A stretch of 64,000 nucleotides of DNA from Anoplopoma fimbria (GCF_027596085.1 NC_072470.1:4228797-4292796); one strand, 5' to 3'. Positions 27,123 to 35,668 are shown, counted from the first letter of the stretch. Notes: generated from the sequence alone by a model not told the origin. Program-made: numbers and translations.

Positions 27123-27190
<68 letters not shown>

Positions 27191-30100
27191 TAAATATGTG
27201 TGTATTCTTTTATGCAGATGTGCATACTTGTACTTTTTTCTTCTGGCAGATTTAGTTAAAAATACACTCATATATATATGTACCTGTTATGATGCCGTTC
27301 ACCCAGTAAAATGTGCTTTTCAGTAGAAAAATGTGCTGCTGCTCTACCATTTTTCCCCCCTGTGTTCTCCTCTGAAGTCTGTGATCAGCAGAAGTCCTTG
27401 AAATAATGTTTCTGCTGCAAGATGAGAGCCTCAGTATGTTAATTTCATCTAGATTTGTTGTGATTCTCATCTCACAACATAATCCTGAATTTATACAGTT
27501 TGGAGAGTGCAATAGTCAGCGTTGCAATTTAGACTTCTGTTTTTTCCAATTTAGTCTGCAGCACACTAATTATTTCTTAATGTGGAGAAGTAGTACTAGT
27601 AGAATGTGAGTGATGATCTGCAAATCTACCAACACAAAACACAAATAGACTAAACAGACTAAGTAGAGGGGGAAAAAGGTGTTCTAGTTGTTCTAATGTT
27701 ATTCGTTTTAATATAATTCTTCTTTTATTCTTGCTGTAGAGTAAACTGGAGGTGAAAGATTCATAAATCAATTAAATCAGCTGAGAAAGCCACTTTAGTT
27801 TCACCTGTGTACTCGTTAGATGATGAATGAAAATGAGCCGTCGTGGTAATAGCTTCCTGTTGACTCAATGGTTGAAGCTCAGATATAATTATATTGGGAG
27901 GTTTGATGATTTTTCTAACTGCCTCATTGAACAAAATGATGATAGCACTGAGGTGATGTGTCAGGTACCTTTTTAATGTTGATGATGTCATGGGTCACAT
28001 AATGCACCTTTATGGAAATGAGGCTGTTCAGTGGGTGTGATTTCATGACCACTAAACTAAATAAGGCATATTTTTGCTGCTTCAGAAGAAAATCATGAAT
28101 AATGCTTCTCTGAAAAAAAGAAGTAATCTAAAACTTGAGGTCATAGTTGACCCTCTACTGATTATATGGTACATTAAGGGTGTTTAGTGGGTTGAGCATC
28201 TATAATTTACATGTCTTTTTCATGTAGTTTACATGACTTATGACTTTTCTCCTGCTGGTGCATTCAAAGACTCTCTGACACCAGAGACTTTAGAGTAGGT
28301 CACAAAACAAAAGTTTTCTATGGAAGAAATCACAATTACATTCTTCATACTAATTTTCCTGCAAGAAATCTCAATATTCTTCCAATGATTTAATACTTAG
28401 TTTTGTTAGTACCATGGTGGAGCTGAACCAGAATCAACTTTTGTAATGTTTCCATTATCCAGCGCATCGAGGGATAAATAGTGTCCAACAGCACGCTCAA
28501 AATAGAAGCGGATTAAGTCTGTACACTGACTGTCTGGACTGTAATTAATTGTCATTCATTCATTTTCACTGAGTGACCTGATGAGAGTTTGTGCATAATT
28601 GGGACACAGCTACAGTGTTCATTCTTGGTCATTGTTTGTCTTCTGGGTTTAATTTTCCGACAACATGGCTTCATAAATGCAATGATTTATTTCAGCCAAC
28701 TCTCAAAATCCACATATATTATAATTAAAAATCTCTCCACATGGAAAAATGTTTATTTTATGCAATTTAATATATTGTCTCGATGCTTTCCTGTCCTCCG
28801 CCAGGCCCTGGAGGAGCGTCTGAAGCAGGAGCAGAGGGAGGAGGTGCACGCTCTGAAGGAGGCCCACAGGAGGACCTTTGACATCCTGAGACAGCAGTCG
28901 GACCAGGAGCTGCAGACGCTGCGATTTGAGCTGGAGGACGAGGGGAAAGCAAAGCTGGGTAAATGATCATTCACACAAATGTAATTGCTGTAGATGTTTC
29001 CACCCGCTGTGTTTATGTCTCTACCTGCTGCGTTGATGCCTATTCCCCTCAGTGATCTTGATGTGATGCAAACCTCTGTTAGCAAAAGACTCATTGAGAA
29101 ACTATAATGGGATTAAATCAGCAGAAAAACGAATCGCCATGAGAATGACAATATTTTTTTGCAGAACAAATTAACAATAGATTTGCTGTTGATCTGTAAA
29201 CAGGTACAAGTAATCAGAACAGAAGTTAATGTTGAAATATGGGACATAAAGAGACAACGTGCATTACAAATAATTGCCCCTGATATTAAGATGATTTTAG
29301 ATTAAATCCTTCAAAATAAGAAATTTAAAAGGAACTCGGATGATGAAAAGCTCCACTATTGGTGGAAAGGATGATACATTTGTACTCACAGTCATTTGGT
29401 TTTTATCATATTTCCTCTCAAAGTGATGATGTTTCTACTCTCTGTCCAACAGCTTCTCTTCGTGCAGAGCTGAACCACCTCCATGCTGCATCCATAGAGC
29501 ATCTAAAGCAGCTCCACCATAAAGACAGCGCTTCCGCCAAACGAGATCTAGAGAACGCGATGGAGCACAGCCACCAGCAGGTAACTGTCTGTTTTATTTT
29601 TTGTTTAATTTAATTTATGTGAGCTGGTTAACATCTTCTGACTCACTCTCTTTGCTTTTCTCTGTATTTGATGTATTTCTTCCAGGAGCAGGAGCTCCTT
29701 GCTCGTATCTCAGACCTGCAATCAGAGCTGTGTTCCCGTAGCAACCGCATCACCGACCTGGACCACGAGATACACTCTCTGAACGAGACCATCGACACTC
29801 TGACCAGAGAGCTGGAGATAAAGGGCAAAGAGGTGCTGCGGGTTCGCAGTGAAGCTAACCATCAGATAAGGTAGCTAACAGACCCACTTAATGTTCCAAA
29901 CTATTGGAATAACCATCCAAATGTTATTTAATATCTCAGAATGTTGACTCTTTTTGTCAATTTAATTAATAACTCATCATTTTGCCTTATTGTATCATTA
30001 TTTTTTCTCTCATATCTCATAATTATCGGCTCATACCTAGTACTGATCTGATTCCAGTGTTTAATTAATAAGCTAAACAGTGCACAGAAATATGTAGATG

Positions 30101-33100
30101 CGTTTGAGACTCCTCAGCTCTGATTTCTTCGAGTTTGGTGCATTCTTGCAAATGTCAGCAGGAGCACTAAAAGGAGGCAGAGGAACTTCATTATTCCAAA
30201 GATTAGCTGTCTCATGTACTTCTTTTAGTACATGATGAGCAAATATGCAATTACTACTATACTACTTATTACTTCTTTCCTCAGTAGCCATGGATACCTT
30301 CTCATTTTAGCTTTGCAAGACTTACATTTCCTGTTCCAGCTCTGCTCTCTAGTTTGCAGCTGCACATCTTGTCGTCTTCCTCTGTAATTTAGTAAAAATG
30401 TTGCATCAATCTCATCCTCCTGTACCAGGAAATTAAGTGTGTTTGTGAGAAAAAACCCATGATGTACACATCCACATACACACACAGTGATTACTATGAA
30501 TGTGAGAACAATAATTGACCTAATGTTACGTTGTGGTTTATATATTAGTTTTGTCCGTCTCTGCTGTAGGGCCCATGAGCAGGACATTTCAAAGAGACAT
30601 GAGAGGGATCTGGGGGAGATAAGCATAGTCCATCACAGAGAAACACAAATCATGCTGGCTGACTTCAACAAGGCCCAAGAGGTCCTCAAAGACAAGATCA
30701 CGGCGCTACAGATACTGTGAGTCACAGAGATGAGGGATTACGTCTGTTATGTTGCTCCTCTTTTTCTGTCTCTGCTGGTAGAAATAACTGCTCTCTCCTT
30801 GTAATGTTTCTCCTGCTTTTATATATCGTGTTTGTGCGTTCAGGCTGGAGGGCACGGAGGAGAAGCTCAGAAACAGAGAAAGCCGACCAGAAGACCTGCA
30901 TGTCATCGCAGAGCTCAGAGAGATGGTCTCCGAAAGAGAAGCTCTGGTGAAAAAGCTGGTGGTGAGTAGACCTGTTGGCATCTGGGAAGAAATCTCCTTC
31001 TCATCTGTGTTAAGACTCAAATCAGATATCTGACATCCAAATTGTTGCTGGCAGATTTTATCACCTGGAATCTGACAAAGTGATTCCAGTATCAGTGTAA
31101 ATAAATATATTTCTCAACACAACAAACATTATTTGAGCTATGTATGTAAAAAAAAATAAAAAAAATTGTATTTGACAAATTCTCATTTTCCTTTCATTAT
31201 GCTACTTTTCCGCACATAACGTAACGATGTCATCACAAGCGTACAACGTGATGACTCAAAAGACAGAAGCCTCAGCTTTCTGCTCCAAAAATCTTGCTAT
31301 TATGGTAAGCGAACAAGCTGGGATGATTGGGGATTTTTGGATGGATTAACACTTAAAAATGTCGTCTTTTTCACAGGACGACAAGAAGTTCTACCAGCTG
31401 GAGTTGGTCAACAGAGAGACGGGCTTCAACAAGGTCTTCAATTCCAGTGCCAACGTCGGAGTGATCAACCCTCTTATCAAGGTGAGCAGTCTAGTTGATG
31501 GATGCATTAGTCTTTTCAGACAATCACAGTTTGACATAAATTTTAAAAGTACCTCCACACGGGGCCTAAAAGCACCGAGGCAGCCCCTGCATTCAGTTTG
31601 GCCCTGATCCACCTTCTGTAAACAGTTGCCAAATAAAATGATTGATCTTTATTGAAGGTAATAAAGTTCGCAGTCATGATAATTTATCGACATTGTACAT
31701 TTGCCTGCCTTATATTGAAATTGATCCGCAGCAAAGCCACACAGTGAGGGAAAAGAGTGTTTTGTCATTGCACTTTAATCACCTTAAACACGAAGAGAGG
31801 ATCCTTGTGATTGATTTTATTTGTTATTTTAATTATATTTCACTCTCTCCTATTTATTGAGCACTATGAGTCACCAAAGCACAAAACCATCCCATTCCAA
31901 ACAGCCTCACATCAAGGTCGTCGTCGTAAAGACTTCTTCTCCGTGCACAAAGCTGTCACACCGTTCTGTTCAATCCCAGGAGTCATTCGGAAACAATGAT
32001 GCTTGATTTCAGCCTCGTAACAACATCGGTCCTCTCCTTCTTTGCCTTCCCTCCTCCTCATGCTGTTGTTGCTCACTGCAGGTTTATTCCTATTAGATAA
32101 CATACACATCCCGTGTGCAGGATTAGAACATTGTCTGAATCACGCTGTGCAACACGATGACCCCGTTGATGGTTAAAGGTCAGGTGTGTCCAACTTTGGA
32201 TTTCTCTACATGTTGAAGCGGTGTGCATGGGGCTGTAGTAAGAGCGATACTTTGCATGATGGCTTCTCTCTTTTAGCCTTTCCAAAAGTGTAAGACCTGG
32301 ATAAAACTGTGTTTATCTGCATCCAAGCTGCAGTAGTTAGCATGTCCAGCTAACTAGCTTACTACCTACGGTGGAAACCAACGTTGCTTCCGGGCCAAGG
32401 AGCATGTTGTTAGCTAACTATGCAGGGCTACAGGTTGCATAGTCAAAGGTCAAAGGTCAAAGCCGGTCCTGGATGCTAGTTTACATGTCCTGCTCTTTAT
32501 TGGATCACATTTGCTACGAAATGAATGCATTCCTGTAACACCATCATCAGCATCATCTTCTCCAAACCCCGCCTTTCGATGTGTACCTGTAGTTAAAAAC
32601 AGGCTAAGCCAATCAGATCATTGTTTTCCTAGCCATTCAGCTCCCTGATCCGTCAGCCCCCCCCCATTATGAGTCATGAAGGAGAGGAAGAGGAGGGACG
32701 GGAGATGGAGGAGGTAGGACTTGTCACCCCCCCCTCCAGAGGTCCCTCCCCAGACTCAGAAAAAGCTGTGCCGCTGTTCAGCCGTCTTCCTCTTTCTCCT
32801 CAGCATCCTCCTCCTCCTCCTTATCCTTCTTCTCCTCATCCTACACATCATCCCATGCCAAGCCTTGCTCTTCCTCATGCTCCTCATCCTCAGGAAGCCC
32901 TGGTGCAGCATCAGGGCCCGCAAAGCTTTAGGAGGTGAGAACTGATCTGTCTTGCTGCCACTGCTGCCCTCCGTTCACTTTCAGTTCACCGAATCCAGGG
33001 AGTGAGTTACGTGATGTTTGCTGCCCCCACTGTTCGTAAATCTCACCTCACTCCTTAGTTACTCTCCCCTATATCCTCACCCCTCTTCCCCAAACTTGAA

Positions 33101-33462
33101 GAAGGTCTAATTTTCCTAAAAGACCAAAAAACTGAATAAAAATAGTTATAAACCTGCATTAAAACTATCTGCAGACATTAGTAGATGCATAGCTTTAACG
33201 GTTAAATGAGACACTTTTTTTAAATATCTTTTTCTCACCAGACACATGCCACCACATGAAGAAGATACCTTCTACAGTTTGGTGCATACTCTTATGTTAC
33301 CAAAATGTGCTCAGGGTTTCATGGGAAATCTCTTTATTTCACAGAACGCTGCAGTCTTTCACCATCAGCTCAGGGTCAACAGAGAAATATAATGAAGATA
33401 TAATCTCTTTTTGATCCATTATGCTTTATCATCTCATTTTCCCTTTTCGTATCATTGAACTA

Positions 33463-33551
<89 letters not shown>

Positions 33552-34366
33552 TCTGAGACAAAATCTTCTTTGAAATATACTCTGATATAAAAGGGATCCA
33601 ACCCTGAAACTTTGCACTTACATATCAGTCTCAGTGGGAGTTCAAACTGTGACGCAGAGAAAGAATGAGTGATTTTAAATCACTGCAGTAAATTAGACGT
33701 GCAAGTTGTAAAATGTGAAACCATTTAAGATAACGCTTTGGTGCTTTGGTTCTCCCAGAAAAAAGGCAGTGGACACACAGTATAAGAGGAGATGAACGAG
33801 GGTTGTTTGCTGCAAGAACTGAATATAAACCATAAGAAATACACAATCTGAACCTTTGTGTGTTAACTAATTTCCAAGGGGAGAAATACTACTTTTTTGT
33901 CTGTTTCAATCTTGGAAGAAGAGCCGAAAGTAATAAGAGATTAGAAAAAGGATGGATGAAAGTGCACTAGTTGCTCCAGTGTGTGTGTCAAAGTTTCCTT
34001 GCATGTGGAGGAATAACTATCTAAGTATTGTGGACATCACACCAGCCTTCACTTGTTTTTATTTATTAAAGCACTTACTGGATCTATTATGTGCTGGTTT
34101 TGCCCACAATCACTTCCCAAATTGATCTCACTCTGCTGTTTCTGATGCTGCCTAACAAACTACCATGCTTGTAAAAAAAAGATGTGTGTGACTTATCTGT
34201 ATGTTCAGTTTTTCCTCATTTCAACTCACCTGTTTCTCCTCTCTCCCTCAGCCTTCCTGAAGCCAACGCCACGACGCCGTCAGACCTGAGAGTCGTGGAG
34301 GCAGCGAAAAGCAAAGAACACGTGGTGAAAGAAGAGGACCTGTACGCCCAGTACTTCACTTTCTGA
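1882..34366 (+). CDS. FAM184A: FAM184A, long coiled-coil protein (24 coding exons, gene span)
   Basis: The spliced product of about 1,128 residues is recognised as FAM184A from conserved blocks: HLKMSKKIAQLTKVIYALNT near the N terminus, AEAQHTQRVVSMSREVEEMR, LQTLRFELEDEGKA, KFYQLELVNRET and the terminal YFTF. Family members are about 1,140 residues (recalled from human FAM184A) and almost wholly heptad-rich. The molecular function is not established. Apart from a short N-terminal leader (about 1-45) and a Pro/His-rich segment (about 1,048-1,090), the protein is charged Glu/Lys/Arg/Gln/Leu coiled coil with no membrane span or signal peptide. Coding exons: 1882-2055, 10069-10146, 11381-11515, 11752-11850, 12917-13123, 13579-13752, 14024-14185, 14649-14784, 15079-15260, 15347-15532, 20416-20538, 20725-20886, 23106-23227, 23542-23692, 26744-26858, 27019-27116, 28805-28958, 29453-29580, 29686-29870, 30570-30716, 30844-30961, 31377-31481, 32804-32934 (least certain) and 34252-34366. 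All have AG/GT borders and consistent phases. The start at 1882 has a good context (aaaATGG) and gives MATGAG, like family members. Confidence 0.96.
2056..2096 (+). repeat. (GT)n microsatellite overlapping the exon 1 donor
   Basis: About 20 GT units begin exactly at the splice donor of FAM184A exon 1, so the 5' splice site is part of the repeat. Confidence 0.95.
5465..5665. promoter_or_regulatory. CpG-rich patch inside FAM184A intron 1
   Basis: A cluster of CpGs (gcgagcgagcgccgag near 5490; aaacgcgccgttcgcttcgg near 5595; further CpGs to 5665) contrasts with the CpG-poor intron around it. Such islands can mark an alternative promoter or enhancer. No exon is evident from the sequence alone. 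Confidence 0.35.
7835..7866. repeat. GA-rich microsatellite
   Basis: Nearly uninterrupted GA repeat in FAM184A intron 1. It creates spurious Ser/Leu-rich open frames on the minus strand. Confidence 0.9.
8160..8590 (-). mobile_element. Decayed LINE-like remnant
   Basis: The minus strand encodes a broken frame resembling the extreme C-terminal reverse-transcriptase region of fish LINEs (KLQYIQHSAAHLL, then KILLLTYKGLHN). The plus strand shows the GGATCC-containing, purine-rich segment and AAT repeat with 'aaagcgttttatagagc' that I associate with abundant fish repeats. It is short and degenerate, so it is a relic rather than a gene. Confidence 0.5.
9445..9481. repeat. T7-A10-T8-A6 palindrome
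   Basis: AGC, seven T, ten A, eight T, six A, then GCT: a near-perfect 37-bp palindrome of homopolymer blocks in intron 1. Confidence 0.9.
10069..10146 (+). CDS. FAM184A: FAM184A coding exon 2
   Basis: 26 codons in phase 0 (VIYALNTKNDEH…EAHEDE), completing the conserved N-terminal block. Acceptor tgtctccag, donor gtatga. Confidence 0.96.
11381..11515 (+). CDS. FAM184A: FAM184A coding exon 3
   Basis: 45 codons in phase 0 (VQHIVTETRDKIMQYKSKMV…HMKRQ). Pyrimidine-rich acceptor tttccccccgccgctcag; donor gtcatt. Confidence 0.95.
11752..11850 (+). CDS. FAM184A: FAM184A coding exon 4
   Basis: 33 codons in phase 0, including the strongly conserved AEAQHTQRVVSMSRE block. Donor gtaagg is followed within 20 bases by a CA-rich run. 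Confidence 0.96.
11881..11912. repeat. (CA)n microsatellite
   Basis: Sixteen CA units shortly after the exon 4 donor, with further CA-rich sequence from about 11865. Confidence 0.95.
11929..12032. repeat. Direct repeat, 29 bp at 75-bp spacing
   Basis: The same 29-bp segment (core gactgcagtgtatcacagtt) occurs at 11929-11957 and 12004-12032 with no mismatch, in FAM184A intron 4. Confidence 0.95.
12043..12134. repeat. A-rich direct repeat, 33 bp at 59-bp spacing
   Basis: An identical 33-bp block (gctaaaaataaaaaataaaa and its continuation) occurs at 12043-12075 and 12102-12134. It suggests a recent local duplication immediately after the 29-bp repeat pair. Confidence 0.93.
12804..12893 (+). pseudogene. 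FAM184A: Decayed duplicate of FAM184A exon 5 (exon relic)
   Basis: After an acceptor-like attattacag, a frame reads RDFQEMLRALSLAQ, then degenerates to a TAG at 12891. The true exon 5, about 110 bp downstream, reads RDFEEKLRAFSQTQ. Over the first 33 bases of the match, 26 are identical (12804 aligned to 12932). No matching donor site or upstream VEEM codons are found. This looks like a duplicated exon that decayed. Inclusion in mRNA would end the reading frame. Confidence 0.65.
12917..13123 (+). CDS. FAM184A: FAM184A coding exon 5
   Basis: 69 codons in phase 0 (VEEMRRDFEEKLRAFSQ … LAELHRQE), coiled coil. Acceptor tttcactag has a weak pyrimidine tract; donor gtgggc. Confidence 0.95.
13579..13752 (+). 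CDS. FAM184A: FAM184A coding exon 6
   Basis: 58 codons in phase 0 (VEALMERVEDITKDKIRL … LAWKRTE), coiled coil. Acceptor ctctctgtgtag, donor gtaaaa. Confidence 0.95.
14024..14185 (+). CDS. FAM184A: FAM184A coding exon 7
   Basis: 54 codons in phase 0 (VELRKEFQAQEAALQRSL … ANAEGTIK). The acceptor (ctcacgtgaag) has little pyrimidine tract. The donor gtgtgtgtgttg is a short GU run. Confidence 0.95.
14599..14642 (+). repeat. (TG)n microsatellite abutting the exon 8 acceptor
   Basis: TG repeat running to within about six bases of the exon 8 acceptor. It replaces the usual polypyrimidine tract. Confidence 0.95.
14649..14784 (+). CDS. FAM184A: FAM184A coding exon 8
   Basis: 136 nt (45 codons plus one base): NLHKQLEEAIQDGEIWV … EILHKA. 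The acceptor is (TG)n then ctgcag. Because its length is not a multiple of three, skipping this exon alone would shift the frame. Confidence 0.94.
15079..15260 (+). CDS. FAM184A: FAM184A coding exon 9
   Basis: 182 nt completing the split Ser codon, then QIGSLQATQMSHEATIRNLD … QQVLKLEQ. The IGxLQATQM block is conserved in the family. Acceptor gttcccag, donor gtgctg. Confidence 0.95.
15347..15532 (+). CDS. FAM184A: FAM184A coding exon 10
   Basis: 62 codons in phase 0 (TLREEHQGYEKELCRL … EKKVLMT), coiled coil. Acceptor cttctcctcag, donor gtcagt. Confidence 0.95.
16785..17300. mobile_element. hAT-like MITE remnant
   Basis: It begins with 'ggctgctttcacaactaacc', a start typical of fish hAT-type non-autonomous elements. 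A middle segment around 17000-17150 (tgcttttttgggtaccgcct, caaggttccaagcgagctg) resembles a repeat I associate with many teleost genomes. It has no coding capacity, and its ends are approximate. Confidence 0.5.
18742..19036. mobile_element. Teleost MITE with inverted GTTTAATCAGC ends
   Basis: GTTTAATCAGC at 18773-18783 is matched by its reverse complement GCTGATTAAAC at 19007-19017. The interior (gacgtcatcaaatgtctttt, gaccaacagtctaaagccca) and the right end near 'tcgttgcagctttt' match the pattern of a very common teleost element. It is about 295 bp, non-coding and diverged. Confidence 0.75.
19072..19245 (+). mobile_element. LINE 3'-tail-like remnant
   Basis: A T-rich segment ends in 'gaataaattgaaccttgaac', the kind of short repeated 3' tail seen at the end of fish LINEs. 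No reverse-transcriptase sequence accompanies it. Confidence 0.35.
20416..20538 (+). CDS. FAM184A: FAM184A coding exon 11
   Basis: 41 codons in phase 0 (KMSQEFEIKRLSLEDQRDRL … AKLNMANQE). Strong pyrimidine tract before ctctccag; donor gtgaga. Confidence 0.96.
20725..20886 (+). CDS. FAM184A: FAM184A coding exon 12
   Basis: 54 codons in phase 0 (VSHLQELVREGEQNMGSAQT … SNLLTDLQ). Acceptor atctcttcag, donor gtgagg. Confidence 0.96.
20887..23105 (+). other. FAM184A: FAM184A intron 12 (about 2.2 kb)
   Basis: No recognised exon or known repeat, apart from a short purine-rich stretch near 21390-21425. Conserved residues run continuously from exon 12 to exon 13, so no exon is missing. Confidence 0.7.
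23106..23227 (+). CDS. FAM184A: FAM184A coding exon 13
   Basis: 122 nt (EEIETQRQQHDARVMSI … LDQKWRDAL plus two bases). Acceptor gtgtttgcag, donor gtaaaa. Confidence 0.95.
23542..23692 (+). CDS. FAM184A: FAM184A coding exon 14
   Basis: 151 nt completing a split Arg codon, then EEVRLLKEELTEEYEADKQA … GWQRKVEDLLEQ. Acceptor tctctctgtag, donor gtaaca. Confidence 0.95.
23693..26743 (+). other. FAM184A: FAM184A intron 14 (about 3 kb)
   Basis: No exon, RNA gene or confidently identified mobile element seen. Short AT and GT runs occur near 24788-24800 and 25165-25220. Confidence 0.7.
26744..26858 (+). CDS. FAM184A: FAM184A coding exon 15
   Basis: 115 nt (ISLLKQSLELQLSQSQSALQ … LLSQQLK plus one base). 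This is a strongly conserved coiled-coil block. Acceptor tctctgtccag, donor gtaagc. Confidence 0.96.
27019..27116 (+). CDS. FAM184A: FAM184A coding exon 16
   Basis: 98 nt completing a split Glu codon, then MQREHQRREHRLQEAHCCAL … EARQHQIR. A GU-rich acceptor region (tctgtgtgtgtttgcag) precedes it. Its donor gtatgg is followed eight bases later by a long CA repeat. Confidence 0.94.
27126..27189. repeat. (CA)32 microsatellite after the exon 16 donor
   Basis: About 32 uninterrupted CA units begin nine bases after the last base of exon 16. Confidence 0.96.
27190..28804 (+). other. FAM184A: Remainder of FAM184A intron 16
   Basis: AT-rich sequence with no recognised exon or element. The open frames here are short and have no identifiable domains. 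Confidence 0.7.
28805..28958 (+). CDS. FAM184A: FAM184A coding exon 17
   Basis: 154 nt (ALEERLKQEQREEVHALKEA … LQTLRFELEDEGKAKL plus one base). Contains the family-hallmark QTLRFELEDEGKA block. Acceptor tcctccgccag, donor gtaaat. Confidence 0.97.
29453..29580 (+). CDS. FAM184A: FAM184A coding exon 18
   Basis: 128 nt completing a split Ala codon, then SLRAELNHLHAASIEHLKQL … MEHSHQQ. Acceptor ctgtccaacag, donor gtaact. Confidence 0.96.
29686..29870 (+). CDS. FAM184A: FAM184A coding exon 19
   Basis: 185 nt (EQELLARISDLQSEL … ELEIKGKEVLRVRSEANHQI plus two bases). The ELEIKGKEVLRVRSEANHQI block is strongly conserved in the family. Acceptor tttcttccag, donor gtagct. Confidence 0.97.
30570..30716 (+). 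CDS. FAM184A: FAM184A coding exon 20
   Basis: 147 nt completing a split Arg codon, then AHEQDISKRHERDLGEIS … KITALQI plus two bases of a Leu codon. Acceptor tctctgctgtag, donor gtgagt. Confidence 0.96.
30844..30961 (+). CDS. FAM184A: FAM184A coding exon 21
   Basis: 118 nt completing a split Leu codon, then LEGTEEKLRNRESRPEDL … EREALVKKLV. Acceptor gtgcgttcag, donor gtgagt. The three-base shift gtg|gtg was resolved by family alignment. Confidence 0.95.
31377..31481 (+). CDS. FAM184A: FAM184A coding exon 22
   Basis: 35 codons in phase 0 (DDKKFYQLELVNRETGFNKV, then FNSSANVGVINPLIK). Among the best-conserved segments of the family. Acceptor ctttttcacag, donor gtgagc. If spliced straight to the last exon it would read Lys-Pro-Ser-stop, so an intervening exon of length 2 mod 3 is needed. 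Confidence 0.97.
32447..32459 (+). promoter_or_regulatory. Perfect DR1 nuclear-receptor half-site pair
   Basis: AGGTCA-A-AGGTCA lies in FAM184A intron 22, inside a slightly longer run of the 7-bp unit. This is the consensus for PPAR/RXR or HNF4-type receptors. Function is not shown; a 13-bp match can occur by chance. Confidence 0.35.
32804..32934 (+). CDS. FAM184A: FAM184A coding exon 23 (Pro/His-rich; start uncertain)
   Basis: 131 nt (HPPPPPYPSSPHPTHHP … HQGPQSFR plus AG). It is placed because its length and phase are exactly what is needed to join exon 22 (phase 0) to the last exon (one base needed). It also has a strong acceptor (cttcctctttctcctcag) and a consensus donor (gtgaga). A longer version starting at 32657 (278 nt, adding an acidic segment GEEEEGREMEEV) is also phase-compatible but has a weaker pyrimidine tract. 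The region is poorly conserved in the family, so homology cannot decide. The short form gives about 1,128 residues, closer to the usual length. Confidence 0.65.
33464..33547. repeat. (CA)42 microsatellite
   Basis: 84 bp of uninterrupted CA in FAM184A intron 23. It produces artefactual poly-Cys/Val frames on the minus strand. Confidence 0.97.
34252..34366 (+). CDS. FAM184A: FAM184A last coding exon (24) with stop
   Basis: 115 nt: completes a Ser codon, then LPEANATTPSDLRVVEAAKS … EEDLYAQYFTF and TGA at 34364-34366. The terminal YFTF matches family members. Acceptor cctctctccctcag. Confidence 0.95.
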
Positions 34367-35545
34367 CCGGAGGAAAAAAACAAAAAAAAAATCTGTCAAA
34401 TAGAATGAGGTAATGGGACAGAGAGCTAAAGTTGGACAGCAATCAAACTGTCGGTTTTGAAAGTCATTTGGGCGACATTAATATCAAACGTCCACTGCTT
34501 ATCACATCGCTCCCATCAATCACGTGCAGCACTGAGATTCCAGTGTGATTGCAACCTTAGGGCTTCCATACATGGTGAGCACGACGAGTAGTGCTGCTTG
34601 TCGGTGCATCATCATGAAAGTGTGCATGGTAGCAGGATATATAAACGCTTTTATACCACCTGCATTTGTGCAAAACGTGACATTTGTATGAGCTCTAAAG
34701 TGGCGAGGGATACAGCCATGTATTTCAATTTGATAACTTTAGACCCAAAAGTCAAACTCTAAAATGTAGAATAGATGGAGGTATTGAATTGGTTCCCTTG
34801 CAGCTCTTTGATTTACAAATCTTTACCCCAAATTTCAGGACTGATTACGTTGTTGTTCACTGATTAAACTTAACTCTGTAACCTTTAAAGACATACAATC
34901 AAGATGAACGCTGTGTTATTAGTCTTAACAAGAGGTAGTAGAAATATTTCACAACTGAAGGATAATTACGATACATTTCAACTATTTCTAGTTTTGATCA
35001 TCTTTCCTATCAGTATTAATAGCAGCGTTCTCACCAAGGTCATGGTTGAAATATGAGAACATGGTGACATTTCTTAAAAAGAAGTTTGACAGGGAAAGAA
35101 AGAAACAAAATTAGGTTGAATAGTAAAATGATTACCGGTGATAACATGTTTTGTCATAACTGATAGAAAATATGGTCAAAACCAACAAATGCAGTTGATC
35201 TGAATGATCTTTTAAGACTTTAACAAACATTCTCAAACCTCATACAGAACCCCTAAAGCTCATACTCAGACGTCACAAACAGTGTTGCAGAGAGTATAAA
35301 GGGTGACACCAGTAACTGTAGATCAGGAGGAAATGTTTTCAGCTCCATGTAAGATGAGTTTCTCTCCTCTTTTCTTTTTTTTTTTTTTTTGAATACATCA
35401 ACATGTGTCTTACAAGCTGTAATCTGACTGGAAGTGCTTTGAAAGTTTAGCCAAGAGGACAAAGTGATTTCTGCCTTGATACTCGCCTTCAGTCACTCAT
35501 GCTGTGTCTCCATGTGTAAATAAATGCACACATTCAAACATGTCT
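34367..35545 (+). other. FAM184A: Probable FAM184A 3'UTR
   Basis: Non-coding sequence after the stop. The first good polyadenylation hexamer in a suitable setting is AATAAA at 35519-35524, followed by a T/G-rich stretch. The cleavage site is inferred, and later hexamers exist (for example near 36570 and 38145). Confidence 0.5.
35515..35524 (+). terminator. FAM184A: Candidate FAM184A poly(A) signal overlapping a Pumilio-type site
   Basis: TGTAAATAAA combines a UGUANAUA Pumilio recognition element (35515-35522) with the AATAAA hexamer (35519-35524). GU/U-rich sequence lies about 40-75 bases downstream. Confidence 0.5.
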
Positions 35546-35643
35546 TTGAGGGGGAAAAAGGATGGACCTAGCTGTTGATTCTGGTTGTTTTTTTGGCCTC
35601 TACCGTACGATGAGGTACAGTGAACCACATTAACGACACCAGC

Positions 35644-35668
35644 AAAAAAAAAAAAAAAAAAAAAAAAA
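35644..35668 (+). repeat. Poly(A) run
   Basis: Twenty-five consecutive A downstream of the candidate FAM184A cleavage site. No associated retroposon body was recognised. Confidence 0.9.

Noticed and set aside
26588..27193. 201-codon frame across FAM184A exon 15
   Set aside because: It is exon 15 with intron read-through on both sides, ending in the CA array. Splice sites and phase define the real exons.
32721..32945. Leu/Ile-rich, membrane-like frame (LLSILLLLLILLLL)
   Set aside because: It is the shifted reading of the CCT/CTC-rich exon 23. Phase with both neighbouring exons selects the Pro/His frame.
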